Assembly: GCA_016278415.1 (NCBI GenBank)
Contig: JADQBV010000093.1
Coordinates: 1 to 6,412, forward strand
Source: Halanaerobiales bacterium
GTDB taxonomy: Bacteria; Bacillota_F; Halanaerobiia; Halanaerobiales; DTU029
Length of the DNA stretch: 6,412 bases
Direction of reading: 5' to 3'
This document shows positions 5,822 through 6,412 of this stretch, piece after piece. Each line of letters starts with the position of its first letter. Positions within the stretch are counted from its first letter, which is position 1. The notes beneath the pieces were generated by a model. It had not been told where the DNA came from. It saw only the letters and a program-made list of their open reading frames with translations, and made no database searches. The position numbers and the translations under genes were made by a program.

Positions 5822-6334
5822 CTACTTATTAGGTTCTTTATATTTATAAGATAGTACATCCTTTAATTCCTCAATCATATTATATACAATAGGGCAGAGA
5901 AATGTATTGTCAATTATATTGTCTAACCTATGGTTAATATTGTCCTTGTGTAAGTGTGGATAGGAACGACAGACTTCTGGTCTATAATTATAAATTAAAC
6001 ATTTATTGTCTTCCAAGAAAGGACATCCTGGTCCATTTAAAATAAATCCTCCAGCAGACTCTTTATCAACGTAATCTTTTAGGAACTTTTCATAGCTAAT
6101 ATCTAATTCTTTAGCTATTAATTTTATCTCATCCTGGGTTAGTGTTAATTTTAGTTTCTTACAACAATTGCCACAGCTTGTGCAGTCATATTCTACCGAA
6201 TATTTTTCATTGAGTTTATGCACATGCTTATCAACTGTATGATGATCATTCCCCTTTAAAAAGAAACTGAAGTCCTGGTTTTCTTTGTCTTTTAATTGGG
6301 CTAGTTTCTTTATTTTATTTAAATTATTTTCCAC
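5822..6334 (-). CDS. YkgJ family cysteine cluster protein (CxxCxxCC)
   Basis: This 170-residue cytoplasmic protein has the full Cys pattern of the YkgJ/zinc- or iron-chelate-binding family (PF03692). C51, C54, C57 and C58 lie in CTSCGNCC, C104 in GPGCPFLEDNKC, C112 at the end of that motif, C122 in RPEVCRSYP and C147 in FLCPIV. Family members are thought to bind metal, but no reaction is established here. Residues 59-92 (KKLKLTLTQDEIKLIAKELD and on) form the helical insert usual in this family. The N-terminal 45 residues add a His-rich stretch, DHHTVDKHVH (30-39), that could contribute metal ligands. The start codon is GTG, chosen because AGAGGTG lies 6 nt upstream and no ATG occurs before residue 153. 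It is transcribed towards the beta-sandwich gene, with 57 nt between the two stop codons and no evident terminator there. Confidence 0.85.
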   Translation of the reverse strand: MENNLNKIKKLAQLKDKENQDFSFFLKGNDHHTVDKHVHKLNEKYSVEYDCTSCGNCCKKLKLTLTQDEIKLIAKELDISYEKFLKDYVDKESAGGFILNGPGCPFLEDNKCLIYNYRPEVCRSYPHLHKDNINHRLDNIIDNTFLCPIVYNMIEELKDVLSYKYKEPNK

Positions 6335-6347
6335 TTAAGTCACCTCT
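6335..6347 (-). promoter_or_regulatory. Ribosome binding site supporting a GTG start for the YkgJ-family gene
   Basis: On the minus strand AGAGGTG (6347 down to 6341) is followed by a 6-nt spacer and then GTG at 6334-6332. The GTG inside the motif itself runs into a TAA after one codon. The GTG at 6334 is therefore the only start giving the full protein. Confidence 0.75.
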
Positions 6348-6368
6348 AATATATAATATAAGATTTTC

Positions 6369-6408
6369 GGCTAAATAAGCCCTTTATTCATCGGGGTTAA
6401 TAACCCCC
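6369..6408. other. Two small inverted repeats upstream of the YkgJ-family gene
   Basis: GGCT (6369-6372) pairs with AGCC (6378-6381) around a 5-nt loop. GGGGTT (6393-6398) pairs with AACCCC (6402-6407) around AAT. The second arm is GC-rich and compact, so it could be the terminator of a gene beyond the window edge or an operator for the minus-strand gene. No T-run is visible on either strand next to the stronger stem, and the window ends 5 nt later. Confidence 0.4.
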
Positions 6409-6412
6409 ACTT

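Overview
The window is about 30% GC by eye, with strong AAGGAGG-type ribosome binding sites, heavily A/T-ending codons and mostly intrinsic-terminator punctuation. That fits a low-GC Bacillota (Clostridia or Halanaerobiia-like) chromosome. The lineage is an inference and no gene here fixes it. I see no transposase, integrase, tRNA, rRNA or CRISPR array.

Layout. Positions 1-225 hold the 3' end of a Pro/Gly/Arg-rich repeat protein built from 42-bp tandem units, followed by a terminator-like hairpin (311-347) and a second dyad (381-418). Positions 535-1167 encode a stand-alone DUF2278 (YukJ-like) protein, followed by an intrinsic terminator (1243-1280). A good sigma-A-type promoter (1283-1310) then starts a transcript with an untranslated leader of about 175 nt. 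This leads into a metallo-beta-lactamase-fold hydrolase (1492-2265) and, 24 nt later, an unusual three-part protein: MerR DNA-binding domain, zinc-ribbon-like Cys cluster and SAM-dependent methyltransferase (2290-3540). A perfect 26-nt palindromic terminator overlaps the last codons of that gene. Next come an MFS exporter of the macrolide-efflux type (3642-4964), a secreted, C-terminally anchored beta-sandwich protein (5051-5764) and, convergently, a YkgJ-type CxxCxxCC protein (5822-6334, GTG start).

How they may work together. The hydrolase, the MerR-methyltransferase and the exporter look like one functional cassette. The MerR head would sense or regulate, the methyltransferase and the hydrolase would modify or degrade a compound (or protect its target), and the MFS protein would export it. 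No substrate can be read from the sequence. The junction between the methyltransferase and exporter genes is the most intriguing non-coding spot. It has a terminator stem lying partly inside the coding sequence with the stop codon in its loop, a C-run that can hide the exporter's ribosome binding site, a possible alternative pairing between the two, and a candidate long-spacer (MerR-like) promoter.
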